From Bacteroidetes bacterium HGW-Bacteroidetes-12 (GTDB lineage: Bacteria; Bacteroidota; Bacteroidia; Flavobacteriales_E; Vicingaceae), in contig PHDR01000001.1 of assembly GCA_002841035.1 (NCBI GenBank), forward strand, positions 1-31,855: a stretch of DNA of 31,855 nucleotides. Direction: 5' to 3'. The position numbers and the translations under genes were made by a program. Of the stretch, positions 15,801 through 23,505 are shown in pieces (the stretch's first letter is position 1; each line of letters begins with the position of its first letter). The notes beneath the pieces were generated by a model that was not told where the DNA came from, searched no databases, and was given only the letters and a program-made list of their open reading frames with translations.

Positions 15801-16408
15801 GATATTTGAATGGAAGAAGTGGTGAAACAGAAAACGAGTTGCCACTATACAAAGTAGAAAATCAAGGATATATTCACTACGGAAAAGGGAGTGTTATTAT
15901 GTATGCCTTGCAAGATTATGTTGGTGAAAAAAACGTAAACACCGCACTTAAAAACTTTTTAGAAGAATATCGATACAAAGAACCTCCTTACCCAACTTCG
16001 TTAAATTTTTTAAACCATTTAGAAGCTCAATTGCCCGATTCTCAAAAATATTTGATAACCGATTGGTTTAAAGAAATTACATTATACGACTTTAGATTAA
16101 CAGAAGCCTCCTACAAAAAAGTGAACAACAACTATGAAATTACAATGAAAGTAGAAGCTTATAAATTAAAAGCCGACACTATTGGCAACGAAACCAAAGT
16201 TGAACTGAATGATTGGGTAAATATTGGTGTTTATGCCGATAAAGATGAAAAAAAATTACTCTATGAGAAAAAAGTTCTGTTTAATAAGAAAAATAACCAT
16301 TTCACTTTTACGGTAAATGCCTTGCCTGCAAAAGCTGCCATAGACCCTCGTAAAATTCTTATAGAACGAGTTTATACCGACAACACAAAAAGCATAACAG
16401 AAATGTAA
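12836..16408 (+). CDS. ABC-2 permease fused to an M1-type metallopeptidase domain
   Basis: A 1190-residue membrane protein. Roughly the first 600 residues hold two blocks of about six hydrophobic helices (examples near 20-40, 65-80, 175-198, 315-335, 355-377, 395-420, 530-553 and 575-595), each block resembling an ABC-2 permease half. The remaining half is soluble and presumably periplasmic. It has the zinc motif HEMAH (934-938) in HEMAHQWWAHQ and a third ligand E958 in LSESFAEY, as in gluzincin aminopeptidases. The spacing from H938 is 20 residues, one longer than in classic M1 enzymes, and no GxMEN motif is evident. Such permease-peptidase fusions occur in Bacteroidota. It is co-transcribed with the ATPase. 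Whether it exports and trims a peptide is unknown. Confidence 0.93.
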   Translation: MFTEFFTKEITSALKRPMIYIFLFIITLLVFGAVASDNVVIGGSVGNVYKNAPHVITTYVSILTIFGLMIATAFFNNAALRDYENDFNEILFSTPIKKSAYFFGRFFGALVLSTIPLLGVFLGFLLGAVIGPAAGWIEPDRIGPFYFSSFVNNYLLLILPNMFFAGAIIFAMANQWKSTVISFVGTLIIIIGYLVSGTLLSDLENQVLGALTDIFGMRAYSVDARYFTPMEKNTVSIGFSGWLLYNRMIWISVGILILAVAYKLFSFTEKQKKTKEIKPEKKTITQFYLPKISLNFNAKSQLTFFNSFFKISLLSILKSTTYKILFVFSTILIIVTFYGGFEYYGLHAYPLTYNMIEDINNTTSIFVIIILVFFSGELIWKDRNSHINEVIDSTPHFSIVSLIAKAVSLVIVTSLINLFLILIALFYQLINGYTNLELSVYALDFLYNNLPKYATWSMVLLFIQVIINNKYIGYFISILFLFLLDIIFLMLEINTNMFRIGATPSMTYSDMNEFGPALPSVLWFNLYWFLFGVFCLLLAGLFWIRGTSESFKIRVTSLKKHLNKNYTIGISSVFIAFIGVAGFLYYNTQILNHYNTSDEDEKDQIAYETTYKKYENSLIPKVVDIKYDIAIYPETRKVEAKIKLKLVNKTALPIDSLHFSLTKKWNQKIYIKNAKQVLNDEKLDYTIYKLNKALLPNDTIAILVEATYINKGIENEVSSLDIIKNGTFFNNFNILPYMGYNEGVEIADKNTRKKHNLPEKKRMPKLEENCGVNCMQNYLSNGRADWVTVETVISTSINQLAVAPGSLIKEWQENNRNYFNYKVDTISQNFYSFMSAEYQVARRKWKGIDLEVYYDKKHTYNTEIMLDALQKSLSYYTENFGPYFHKQARIIEFPRYSTFAQAFPGTMPYSEAFGFVIDLRDAEKNNVIDFVIAHEMAHQWWAHQVVGANMQGGTMLSESFAEYSALMVMKKTLNDSLKMKNFLKYDLDRYLNGRSGETENELPLYKVENQGYIHYGKGSVIMYALQDYVGEKNVNTALKNFLEEYRYKEPPYPTSLNFLNHLEAQLPDSQKYLITDWFKEITLYDFRLTEASYKKVNNNYEITMKVEAYKLKADTIGNETKVELNDWVNIGVYADKDEKKLLYEKKVLFNKKNNHFTFTVNALPAKAAIDPRKILIERVYTDNTKSITEM

Positions 16409-16504
16409 CAATTTGAAAATGTAGCAATGTAGCAATGTTGAGCTTTTAAAACATTTTTAACCTCTAACTTCCTACTTCTGTCTTCCAACTTCTGACTTTA
16501 AAAA

Positions 16505-16547
16505 CCACAGAGGAACACGGAGTTATGCCACGAATGCACGAATTTTT
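16505..16547. repeat. Possible dispersed intergenic motif
   Basis: CCACAGAGGAACACGGAG followed by GCCACGAATGCACGAATTTT resembles short motifs I recall recurring between genes in Bacteroidota. There is no second copy in the window, so this rests on recollection. Confidence 0.3.
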
Positions 16548-16624
16548 AATAGTATTGCTTCCTACTTCGGATTTCTTACTTCATAAAATTATTTTTTTTA
16601 GAACACTCTCCTGCAATTAATTTA

Positions 16625-16632
16625 TAATTTTG
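16625..16632 (+). promoter_or_regulatory. -7 promoter box of the deoxynucleoside kinase gene
   Basis: TAATTTTG, a perfect TAnnTTTG match, 32 bases before the start codon at 16665. Confidence 0.55.
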
Positions 16633-16664
16633 TACTTTTAACCGCTTTATAGAAACACACATTT

Positions 16665-17288
16665 ATGATAATAGCAATAGCAGGAAATATAGGCTCAGGA
16701 AAAACTACTTTAACCAAACTTTTAGCAAAACATTACAAATGGGAACCTCATTTTGAAGATGTTGACGACAATCCTTATTTGAACGATTTTTATAACGATA
16801 TGCAGCGTTGGTCTTTTAACCTACAAGTGTATTATATGACAAGCCGAATAAGCAAAATTCAAGAAATAAGAAAAGGGAAAAAAACCGTTATTCAAGACCG
16901 AACCCTTTATGAAGACGCCTATATTTTTGCACCTAACTTACACTCCATGGGCTTAATGACCACCCGTGATTTTGAAACCTATTTTTCCTTATTTAAACTA
17001 CAAGAAACATTTATAACCCCCCCCGATTTATTAATTTACCTTAGGGCTTCTGTGCCAACATTAGTAAATCAAATTCAAAAAAGAGGTAGAGATTACGAAG
17101 AAAGTATAAGATTAGATTACCTCAAAAGACTTAACGAACGCTACGAAGCATGGGTTTCTACTTACGATCAAGGAAAAATTTTAATTATTGATGTGGATAG
17201 TAATAATTTTTCTGAAAAAGCCGAAGACTTAGGTAAAATAATCCAAAATGTAGATGCCGAATTACATGGTTTATTTGAAGGAAACTAA
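16665..17288 (+). CDS. Deoxynucleoside kinase
   Basis: A 207-residue soluble kinase that phosphorylates deoxynucleosides with ATP in nucleotide salvage. The P-loop is GNIGSGKTT (7-15). The family DR motif is DRTLYED (78-84), followed by a helical region, and the LID arginines lie in RGRDYE (140-145). The glutamate after the first strand (E35 region, HFEDVDDNPYL) fits the base- and sugar-binding part of dNK/dGK-type enzymes. Length and order match bacterial deoxyadenosine/deoxyguanosine kinases; thymidine kinase type 1 is excluded by the motifs. Substrate preference cannot be read by eye. It has its own promoter and a 207-base gap to the next gene. Confidence 0.92.
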   Translation: MIIAIAGNIGSGKTTLTKLLAKHYKWEPHFEDVDDNPYLNDFYNDMQRWSFNLQVYYMTSRISKIQEIRKGKKTVIQDRTLYEDAYIFAPNLHSMGLMTTRDFETYFSLFKLQETFITPPDLLIYLRASVPTLVNQIQKRGRDYEESIRLDYLKRLNERYEAWVSTYDQGKILIIDVDSNNFSEKAEDLGKIIQNVDAELHGLFEGN

Positions 17289-17398
17289 TTTTAATGTGTT
17301 GATATTTAATTAACAAGACGAAAGAACAAAGGTATTAAGAAATAAGACTTTATGAAAGAAATGTTGAATATTAAGTGTTGAATTTCAAATGTTTTAAC

Positions 17399-17475
17399 CT
17401 TATAAACTTTATGCTTTATAACTTTATAAACTTTATAAACTTTATACTTTATAAACTTTAGACTTAATTGACTTA
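17399..17475 (+). repeat. ACTTTATAA-word tract upstream of the YebC gene
   Basis: About ten overlapping copies of ACTTTATAA-like words fill the 5' region. Further upstream, 17347-17367 (ACTTTATGAAAGAAATGTTG) repeats 10487-10507 with one difference, so the gap holds at least two dispersed sequence types. Confidence 0.6.
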
Positions 17476-17495
17476 ACTAATAAAAATAAATAAAA

Positions 17496-18215
17496 ATGGG
17501 AAGAGCTTTTGAATTTAGAAAAGCAAGAAAAATGAAACGCTGGGGTCAAATGGCTCGCACGTTTTCTCGCATCGGAAAAGACATAGTAATAGCAATTAAA
17601 GCTGGCGGACCCGACCCCGAATCGAATTCCAGTTTAAGAGCCGTAATGCAAAATGCAAAGGCAGCCAACATGCCTAAAGAAAATGTTGAAAGAGCAATAA
17701 AAAAAGCCACTTCAAAAGATGTTTCCGACTATAAACAAGTAATTTTAGAAGGCTATGGACCGCACGGAATTGCTGTATTAGTTGAAACCGCAACAGACAA
17801 CAACAACAGAACAGTAGCCAACATTAGAAGTTATTTTAACAAATGTGAAGGCAGTTTGGGCGTTTCTGGTTCTGTAATTTTTATGTTTGACCATACATGC
17901 AACTTTAGAATAGCAAAAACAGGAATTGACATTGAAGAATTAGAACTCGAACTAATAGATTTTGGTGCCGAAGAAGTTTTTGATGATGAAGATGGCGTTA
18001 TTGTTTATGCACCTTTTGGAAGTTTTGGTTCATTACAAAAGCATTTTGAAGAAAATAACATTGAAATTTTATCGTCAGGTTTTGAACGCATACCTCAACT
18101 AACCAAAAAACTAACACCCGAACAACGTGCCGATATGGATAAATTACTTGAAAAAATTGAAGAAGATGATGATGTGCAAAACGTATATCACACTATGGAT
18201 GAAACAGAGGAATAA
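17496..18215 (+). CDS. YebC/PmpR family protein (TACO1-like)
   Basis: A 239-residue cytoplasmic protein of the YebC/TACO1 family, known either as DNA-binding regulators or as factors that help ribosomes through difficult sequences. The N-terminal hallmark (MGRAFEFRKARKMKRWGQMA) is the family form starting with basic and helical residues. The middle contains NMPKENVERAIKKA (about 68-81) and LEGYGPHGIAVLVE, and the C-terminal half has the expected alternating acidic strands. The length matches the family. It is followed 49 bases later by the desaturase, which has its own promoter box. There is no RuvC gene beside it, unlike the arrangement in many proteobacteria. Confidence 0.95.
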   Translation: MGRAFEFRKARKMKRWGQMARTFSRIGKDIVIAIKAGGPDPESNSSLRAVMQNAKAANMPKENVERAIKKATSKDVSDYKQVILEGYGPHGIAVLVETATDNNNRTVANIRSYFNKCEGSLGVSGSVIFMFDHTCNFRIAKTGIDIEELELELIDFGAEEVFDDEDGVIVYAPFGSFGSLQKHFEENNIEILSSGFERIPQLTKKLTPEQRADMDKLLEKIEEDDDVQNVYHTMDETEE

Positions 18216-18234
18216 TTAGGTTAAAAAAAATGAT

Positions 18235-18242
18235 TAATTTTG
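18235..18242 (+). promoter_or_regulatory. -7 promoter box of the desaturase gene
   Basis: TAATTTTG, a perfect TAnnTTTG match, 22 bases before the ATG at 18265. Confidence 0.55.
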
Positions 18243-18264
18243 TATCAAATTATTTATTATTTTA

Positions 18265-19347
18265 ATGGAACAACAAGTAAAATTTAACACCAAGATTAAC
18301 GCAGATTTCACAAAAGAACTAAGAGCTAGAGTAAATAATTATTTCAAAGAAAATAATATTTCTAAATATGGAAACGCCAATATGGTTATTAAAACCATTT
18401 TTATGTTGGCACTTTATATTGTTCCTTACATATTAGTTCTAACCAACACTTTTGAAAACACTTTTTCCGTTTTTCTTTTATGGGTTTTAATGGGAATTGG
18501 TATGGCAGGAATTGGGTTATCCATTATGCATGATGCCAACCATGGCGTTTATTCAAAAAATAAAAAAATAAATTCAGCATTAGGTTACTTAATAAATTTA
18601 GTAGGTGGAAGTGCTATTAATTGGAAAATACAACACAATGTGTTGCACCACACCTATACAAACATTCATGAACACGATGAAGATTTAGACTCTGGTGGTT
18701 TAATGCGGTTTTCTGAACATCAAAAACGATACAAATTTCACCGTTTTCAAAAATATTACGCTTGGTTTTTATATGGATTATTAACCATTTCTTGGTCGTT
18801 AAAAAAAGATTTTATTCAACTTAAACGATACAAAAACAGAGATTTACTAAAAACACAAGGAGTAACTTACAATCGAGCATTTAACAATTTAGTAATTGTT
18901 AAAATTTTATATTTTGCCCATATAATTGCACTTCCTTTAATTTTTGCACATCAAACTTGGTGGATAACGATAATTTTCTACCTCGTTATGCACTATGTTT
19001 GTGGATTTATACTCTCTACTATTTTTCAGGCGGCACACGTTGTTGCCGAAACCTCTTTTCCTATTCCTGATAGTGTTGGTAATATGGAAAATAATTGGGC
19101 TGTTCATCAACTTTATACCACTGCCAATTTTGCAAAAAACAACCGAATTTTATCTTGGTATGTTGGAGGATTAAATTTTCAGGTAGAACATCACTTATTT
19201 CCAAATATTTGCCATGTTCATTATCGAAAATTATCAGAGATAGTTAAGAAAACAGCTTTAGCATATAATCTACCTTACCATTCTAGTTATTCTTTTTTTG
19301 GGGCATTACGAAGTCATTATCTGCTTTTAGATAGATTAGGAAAATAA
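18265..19347 (+). CDS. Membrane fatty acid (acyl-lipid or acyl-CoA) desaturase
   Basis: A 360-residue integral membrane di-iron enzyme that introduces a double bond into a fatty acyl chain. The three histidine boxes are present: HDANH (89-93), HNVLHH (124-129) and FQVEHHLFP with H309-H310. Hydrophobic pairs of helices lie at about 45-85 and 210-245. The QxxHH form of the last box (QVEHH) is that of front-end (delta-5/delta-6 type) desaturases, but there is no fused cytochrome b5 domain. It is a single gene with its own promoter. Regiospecificity is not determined; a role in cold adaptation of lipids is only an inference. Confidence 0.92.
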   Translation: MEQQVKFNTKINADFTKELRARVNNYFKENNISKYGNANMVIKTIFMLALYIVPYILVLTNTFENTFSVFLLWVLMGIGMAGIGLSIMHDANHGVYSKNKKINSALGYLINLVGGSAINWKIQHNVLHHTYTNIHEHDEDLDSGGLMRFSEHQKRYKFHRFQKYYAWFLYGLLTISWSLKKDFIQLKRYKNRDLLKTQGVTYNRAFNNLVIVKILYFAHIIALPLIFAHQTWWITIIFYLVMHYVCGFILSTIFQAAHVVAETSFPIPDSVGNMENNWAVHQLYTTANFAKNNRILSWYVGGLNFQVEHHLFPNICHVHYRKLSEIVKKTALAYNLPYHSSYSFFGALRSHYLLLDRLGK

Positions 19348-19398
19348 AACCTACTCTCATTTGTAAATTTTCTTCTTTTAAAAACTAAATATTACGGC

Positions 19399-19444
19399 TA
19401 TTTTTGTTCAATAAAAATTGCTTGCAACTTTATTGTTATTTTTG
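19399..19444 (+). promoter_or_regulatory. Two candidate -7 boxes of the T9SS protein gene
   Basis: TATTTTTG occurs at 19399-19406 and again at 19437-19444, both perfect TAnnTTTG. The second, with TTG at 19418-19420, is 35 bases from the start codon and is the better placed. Confidence 0.45.
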
Positions 19445-19479
19445 AAGTCTTACTTATTTGTTATTACTAAAATTAAAAA

Positions 19480-22400
19480 ATGAACTTAAAAAAATCAATT
19501 TGTTTATCCTTTATTTTATTTGTTACATCAACATTGCTAATTGCTCAAAGAGGAAAAGATGGTGCTAAGATAATTTCTGGTACCGAAGTTGTAAATGCGT
19601 TCACAATACTTACGAGCAACGCTAGTATAGGGTCAACATCAATAACCGTAGCAAACAGTTCTTTAACCACCAACTTCCCAACACCACTTTCACAAGGCGA
19701 TCTAATACTAATCTATCAAGTTCAAGGAGCATCAATAGAAGATACTGTTGATAATATAAATATCGGAAATTCATCGAGATTTTTTCAATCTTGGGGCTCA
19801 ATTACAAATTATAACAATACTGGAAACTATGAGTTTCTTCAAGTTTCAAGTGTTCCAAACGCAACAACCATAAACTTTGATTGTGCATTATCATTAAACT
19901 ATACCGCTGCCGACAGGGTTGTTGTAATAAGAGTGCCTAGATACACTTCTTTAACAGTAAATAATGGTGGGATTTTAACCACATTGCCTTGGAATGGTTC
20001 TATCGGTGGTGTTTTAGCTGTTGAGGTTTTAGGTTTAACAACAATTAATACGGGAGGAACTGTTGATGTTAGTGGATTAGGATTTAGAGGGGGAGCAGCA
20101 TATACAACAAGCGTAATAACTGTTAATGGAGGATTACGTTATGCAGATGCTAATAATTTAGCATTAGAAGGTACTGAAAAAGGAGAAGGAATTGCTGGGG
20201 ACCAAACTGTTTACGCTACATTTAATTTAGGAGGTGCTGGATATTGCAGGGGTGCAGCTGCAAATGCTGGTGGTGGTGGAAATGGGCATAACTCCGGTGG
20301 TGGTGGTGGTGCTAATGCTGGAGACATTTTAAATTGGAACAGAGGAGTTGGAACTCCAGATATAAGTAACCCTAATTATATTACAGCATGGGGATTAGAT
20401 ACAACATTACAACCAACAACCGTATCTTCTGGAGGCGGAAGAGGTGGTTATTCTATTTTAAAAAACAATAGAAACGAACTAACCACTCCTCCTAATGATG
20501 TATTATGGGGTGGCGATTTCAGAAGAGATAATGGAGGTTTAGGAGGCAGACCGTTGGATTATTCCACTGGAAAGCTATTTTTTGGTGGTGGTGGTGGTGC
20601 TGGAGAAGGCGATAATGGTCAAGCTAGCAATGGTGGTAATGGAGGTGGTTTAATTTTTATTTCTTCCTACGGTAATATTACTGGTGGTGGGAAAATTAAA
20701 GCAAATGGAAGAAATGGTGTTGATGTTAATCCGGGCTCTGCACCAATTGGACAACTTAGGGGTATAGATGCTGCTGGAGGTGCTGGTGCTGGAGGAACAA
20801 TCATTTTAAAAACAACTGGCACTGTTTCTTTAACAGATTCTATTGTTGCAAATGGAGGACGAGGCGGTAATCAAGTATTGGTTGCTGGTTTATTTGCAAC
20901 CATTGATGAAGGAGAAGGTCCTGGTGGTGGAGGTGGTGGTGGTTATATTGCTATTTCTGCGGGAACCCCTCCTTTAAGAGTTGCTAATGGTGGTATAAAT
21001 GGAGTAACTAATTGTCCTTATGTTTCGTTATTCCCTCCTAATGGAGCTACAATGGGTGGAACTGGTTTAGCAAATGAAACCATTAACAGTTTCGATATTG
21101 TTGTTACTGGAGATAGCATTTGTGCTAACACAACTGCTTTAATTTCTGCTTCATTAACAGGTAATCCTCCTTTAGGAGCATCTATTGAATGGTTTGATGC
21201 TCAGTTTAATGGAAACTTAGTGTTTTCTGGCTCTAATTTTACGACACCTATATTAGCAACTTCAACAACCTATTGGGTTAGAGTTTGTCCTGCACCCTAT
21301 TTAGTACCTGTTCTAGTAACCGTTGTTCCTTGCACTTTTCCTATAGCAAATTTTAGTTCTTCAGACAGTTCCATTTGTATTAATGATTGTATTAGTTTTA
21401 CCGATTTAAGCTCTGGAAGTCCAACAAATTGGTCGTGGTATTTCTTTGGATCTTCCACTCCTACTTCATCACAACAAAATCCAACCAATGTATGTTACCC
21501 CAACGCAGGAAGTTTTGATGTAGCTTTAGTTATAAACAACACAAATGGACAAGATTCTATCTTTATAGCTAATTTTATTACCATAAACCCTCTACCAACT
21601 GTTGTAGCTAGTAACAATACTTCTATTTGTTTGGGAAGCTCAGCCACTATTTCTGCTTCTGGAGCGTTAACTTACACTTGGAACAATGGCTTAGGTGCTG
21701 GTCAAAATCATGCTGTTTCTCCAATTACAACTACAACCTATATTGTTACTGGAACTGATGTGAATGGTTGTCAAAATACAGATAATGTTGTTGTTACTGT
21801 TATTAATTGTGGAAATTCTCCTATTGCTAATTTTAGTGCATCAGACAGTTCCATCTGTATTAATGATTGTATTAGTTTTACAGACTTAAGTGTAGGATTA
21901 CCTACTAATTGGACGTGGTATTTCTTTGGATCTTCCACTCCTACTTCATCACAACAAAATCCAACCAATATTTGTTACCCAACTTCTGGAAGTTTTGATG
22001 TAGCTTTGGTTGTATCAAACGCAAATGGACAAGATTCTATTTTCTTAACTAATTTTATTACTGTAAATGCACTTCCTAATGTATTTGCAAATACAACCAA
22101 CGATACTATTTGTTCAGGAAATTCAGTAACACTAACAGGAAGTGGAGCGGCAAACTATACTTGGAACAATGGCGTTGTTGATGGCGTTTCAACCACACCT
22201 CCTACTCTACCAATTACTTATAATGTTGTTGGCACCGATCTTAACGGTTGTTCTAATTCAAATTCTGTTACCGTTTATTCTACTCCTCCACCTGTTGCCA
22301 CTAGTTTATTGGTTCCTGCTTCTGATTTTTGTGTGAACATTGGTGTTTTATTTAATGCCTCTTTTTCTCAAAATGCAACAGTATTTAACTGGATAATTTC

Positions 22401-23085
22401 CCAAAATACGAATGTTATTTTTACAGATACAGCCGCTCAAACATCATTTACTTTTACGAGTGCAGGGCAATATACTTATATGCTTATTGCTTCAAATGGT
22501 TGTGAAAGTGATACATTAATTGAAAACATTACTGTTCAACCAATTCCTGTTGCTAACGCAACTTTTTCTTCGTTAATAGATTTGTGTGCTGGTGTTCCTA
22601 TTTTATTTGATGCTACTAACTCCTTAAATTCAGCTGGATTTTTATGGACATTTAACGAAGGTAATCCAAGCATAACCAATTCAAGCACAAACCCAATTAA
22701 TGTAACTTTTGGAGATACAGGCACACACAATTTTACGCTTGAAGCAATAAATATTTGCGGAAGAGATACTTTTGAAGGTTCTATTTCTATTGATTCTTGC
22801 TTATTTATTACGCCATCGTTTACAATTCCAAATGTATTTAGCCCTAATAACGATGGGAATAATGATTTTTTCTTTGTTGAAAGTTTTGAGTTAGATGCTT
22901 TAGATATGAAAATATATAACCGATGGGGCGAGAAAATTTTTGAAGCCAATGAAATCAATGCAGCTTGGGACGGAAAAACTACCTCAGGGAACGAAAGTTC
23001 TGAAGGTACTTATTTCTACATTATTACAATTACCATTTCGGGGAAAAAAGAAGTTTATAAAGGAACATTATCTTTATTGAGGTAG
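19480..23085 (+). CDS. Large secreted PKD-domain protein with T9SS type B sorting domain
   Basis: A 1201-residue exported protein. A signal peptide (about 1-22, ending LLIAQ) is followed by a region with long glycine-rich runs (about 260-280 and 365-390), then a region with an Ig-like fold. Next come two tandem 160-residue units (621-780 and 781-940), each a PKD-like domain plus an Ig-like segment ending in TGTDVNGC or VGTDLNGC. A further PKD/Ig-like stretch leads to the gliding-motility-type C-terminal domain (1110-1201) with IPNVFSPNNDGNNDFF, YNRWGEKIFE and a YKGTLSLLR end, the hallmark of type IX secretion type B cargo. It is probably a cell-surface or released adhesin. Motor or enzyme motifs are not seen. 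Confidence 0.93.
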   Translation: MNLKKSICLSFILFVTSTLLIAQRGKDGAKIISGTEVVNAFTILTSNASIGSTSITVANSSLTTNFPTPLSQGDLILIYQVQGASIEDTVDNINIGNSSRFFQSWGSITNYNNTGNYEFLQVSSVPNATTINFDCALSLNYTAADRVVVIRVPRYTSLTVNNGGILTTLPWNGSIGGVLAVEVLGLTTINTGGTVDVSGLGFRGGAAYTTSVITVNGGLRYADANNLALEGTEKGEGIAGDQTVYATFNLGGAGYCRGAAANAGGGGNGHNSGGGGGANAGDILNWNRGVGTPDISNPNYITAWGLDTTLQPTTVSSGGGRGGYSILKNNRNELTTPPNDVLWGGDFRRDNGGLGGRPLDYSTGKLFFGGGGGAGEGDNGQASNGGNGGGLIFISSYGNITGGGKIKANGRNGVDVNPGSAPIGQLRGIDAAGGAGAGGTIILKTTGTVSLTDSIVANGGRGGNQVLVAGLFATIDEGEGPGGGGGGGYIAISAGTPPLRVANGGINGVTNCPYVSLFPPNGATMGGTGLANETINSFDIVVTGDSICANTTALISASLTGNPPLGASIEWFDAQFNGNLVFSGSNFTTPILATSTTYWVRVCPAPYLVPVLVTVVPCTFPIANFSSSDSSICINDCISFTDLSSGSPTNWSWYFFGSSTPTSSQQNPTNVCYPNAGSFDVALVINNTNGQDSIFIANFITINPLPTVVASNNTSICLGSSATISASGALTYTWNNGLGAGQNHAVSPITTTTYIVTGTDVNGCQNTDNVVVTVINCGNSPIANFSASDSSICINDCISFTDLSVGLPTNWTWYFFGSSTPTSSQQNPTNICYPTSGSFDVALVVSNANGQDSIFLTNFITVNALPNVFANTTNDTICSGNSVTLTGSGAANYTWNNGVVDGVSTTPPTLPITYNVVGTDLNGCSNSNSVTVYSTPPPVATSLLVPASDFCVNIGVLFNASFSQNATVFNWIISQNTNVIFTDTAAQTSFTFTSAGQYTYMLIASNGCESDTLIENITVQPIPVANATFSSLIDLCAGVPILFDATNSLNSAGFLWTFNEGNPSITNSSTNPINVTFGDTGTHNFTLEAINICGRDTFEGSISIDSCLFITPSFTIPNVFSPNNDGNNDFFFVESFELDALDMKIYNRWGEKIFEANEINAAWDGKTTSGNESSEGTYFYIITITISGKKEVYKGTLSLLR
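21340..22299 (+). repeat. 480-bp tandem internal duplication in the PKD gene
   Basis: The units 21340-21819 and 21820-22299 have an exact 480-bp period. A stretch from about 21435 to 21488 is repeated essentially unchanged at 21915-21968, while the rest has diverged, suggesting recent gene conversion in one block. Confidence 0.8.
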
Positions 23086-23112
23086 ATAAATAATCGAATT
23101 TCTGGTTATTAT

Positions 23113-23159
23113 TTAAAGAGAGATGGGCTTGTTCTAAGAACAAGCCCATCTCTCTTTAA
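23113..23159. terminator. Bidirectional terminator between convergent genes
   Basis: A perfect 22-bp inverted repeat (23113-23134 and 23138-23159) around a TAA loop. The arms carry GATGGGCTTGTTC and its complement. It sits between the ends of the PKD gene (plus strand) and the rpoBC operon (minus strand); the stem ends in TTTAA on either strand, so it can serve both. Confidence 0.85.
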
Positions 23160-23182
23160 TGTAGAAAATAAATATAATGTAA

Positions 23183-23494
23183 TTATGCTTCAGCCGTTGG
23201 ACCTCCAAAATTCATTGGAATTCCTGCTGGACCTGGGTCTTTAATTTTACCATTTTTAGCTTCAAACTTTTGAATGTTATCATCTAAAGCAAGCAATAAG
23301 CGTTTAGCATGTTCGGGGGTCATCAAAATTCTTGATTTCACTTTTGCTTTGGGCATTCCGGGCATAACTTTTACAAAATCAATCACAAATTCAGAATTTG
23401 AATGGCTTATAATTGCTAAGTTAGAATAAATTCCTTCTGCAATTTCTTCACTTAATTCAATATTGAGTTTATTTTCTTGGTTTTCTTCGCTCAT
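23183..23494 (-). CDS. DUF3467 protein downstream of rpoC
   Basis: A 103-residue soluble acidic protein of the DUF3467 family. It reads IELSEEIAEGIYSNLAIISHS (about 12-32), then EFVIDFVKVMPGMPKAKVKSRI and a conserved LMTPEHAKRLLLAL (57-70), followed by a Gly/Pro-rich tail. It starts 11 bases after the rpoC stop and is in the same operon; this linkage to rpoC is typical of Bacteroidota. The molecular role is unknown to me; the operon position suggests a link to transcription, which is inference. Confidence 0.9.
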   Translation of the reverse strand: MSEENQENKLNIELSEEIAEGIYSNLAIISHSNSEFVIDFVKVMPGMPKAKVKSRILMTPEHAKRLLLALDDNIQKFEAKNGKIKDPGPAGIPMNFGGPTAEA

Positions 23495-23505
23495 TTTTTC
23501 TAATT

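Noticed and set aside
22536..22958. 140-codon minus-strand frame inside the PKD protein gene
   Set aside because: It is antisense to a clear T9SS sorting domain and low in complexity; it is a shadow.
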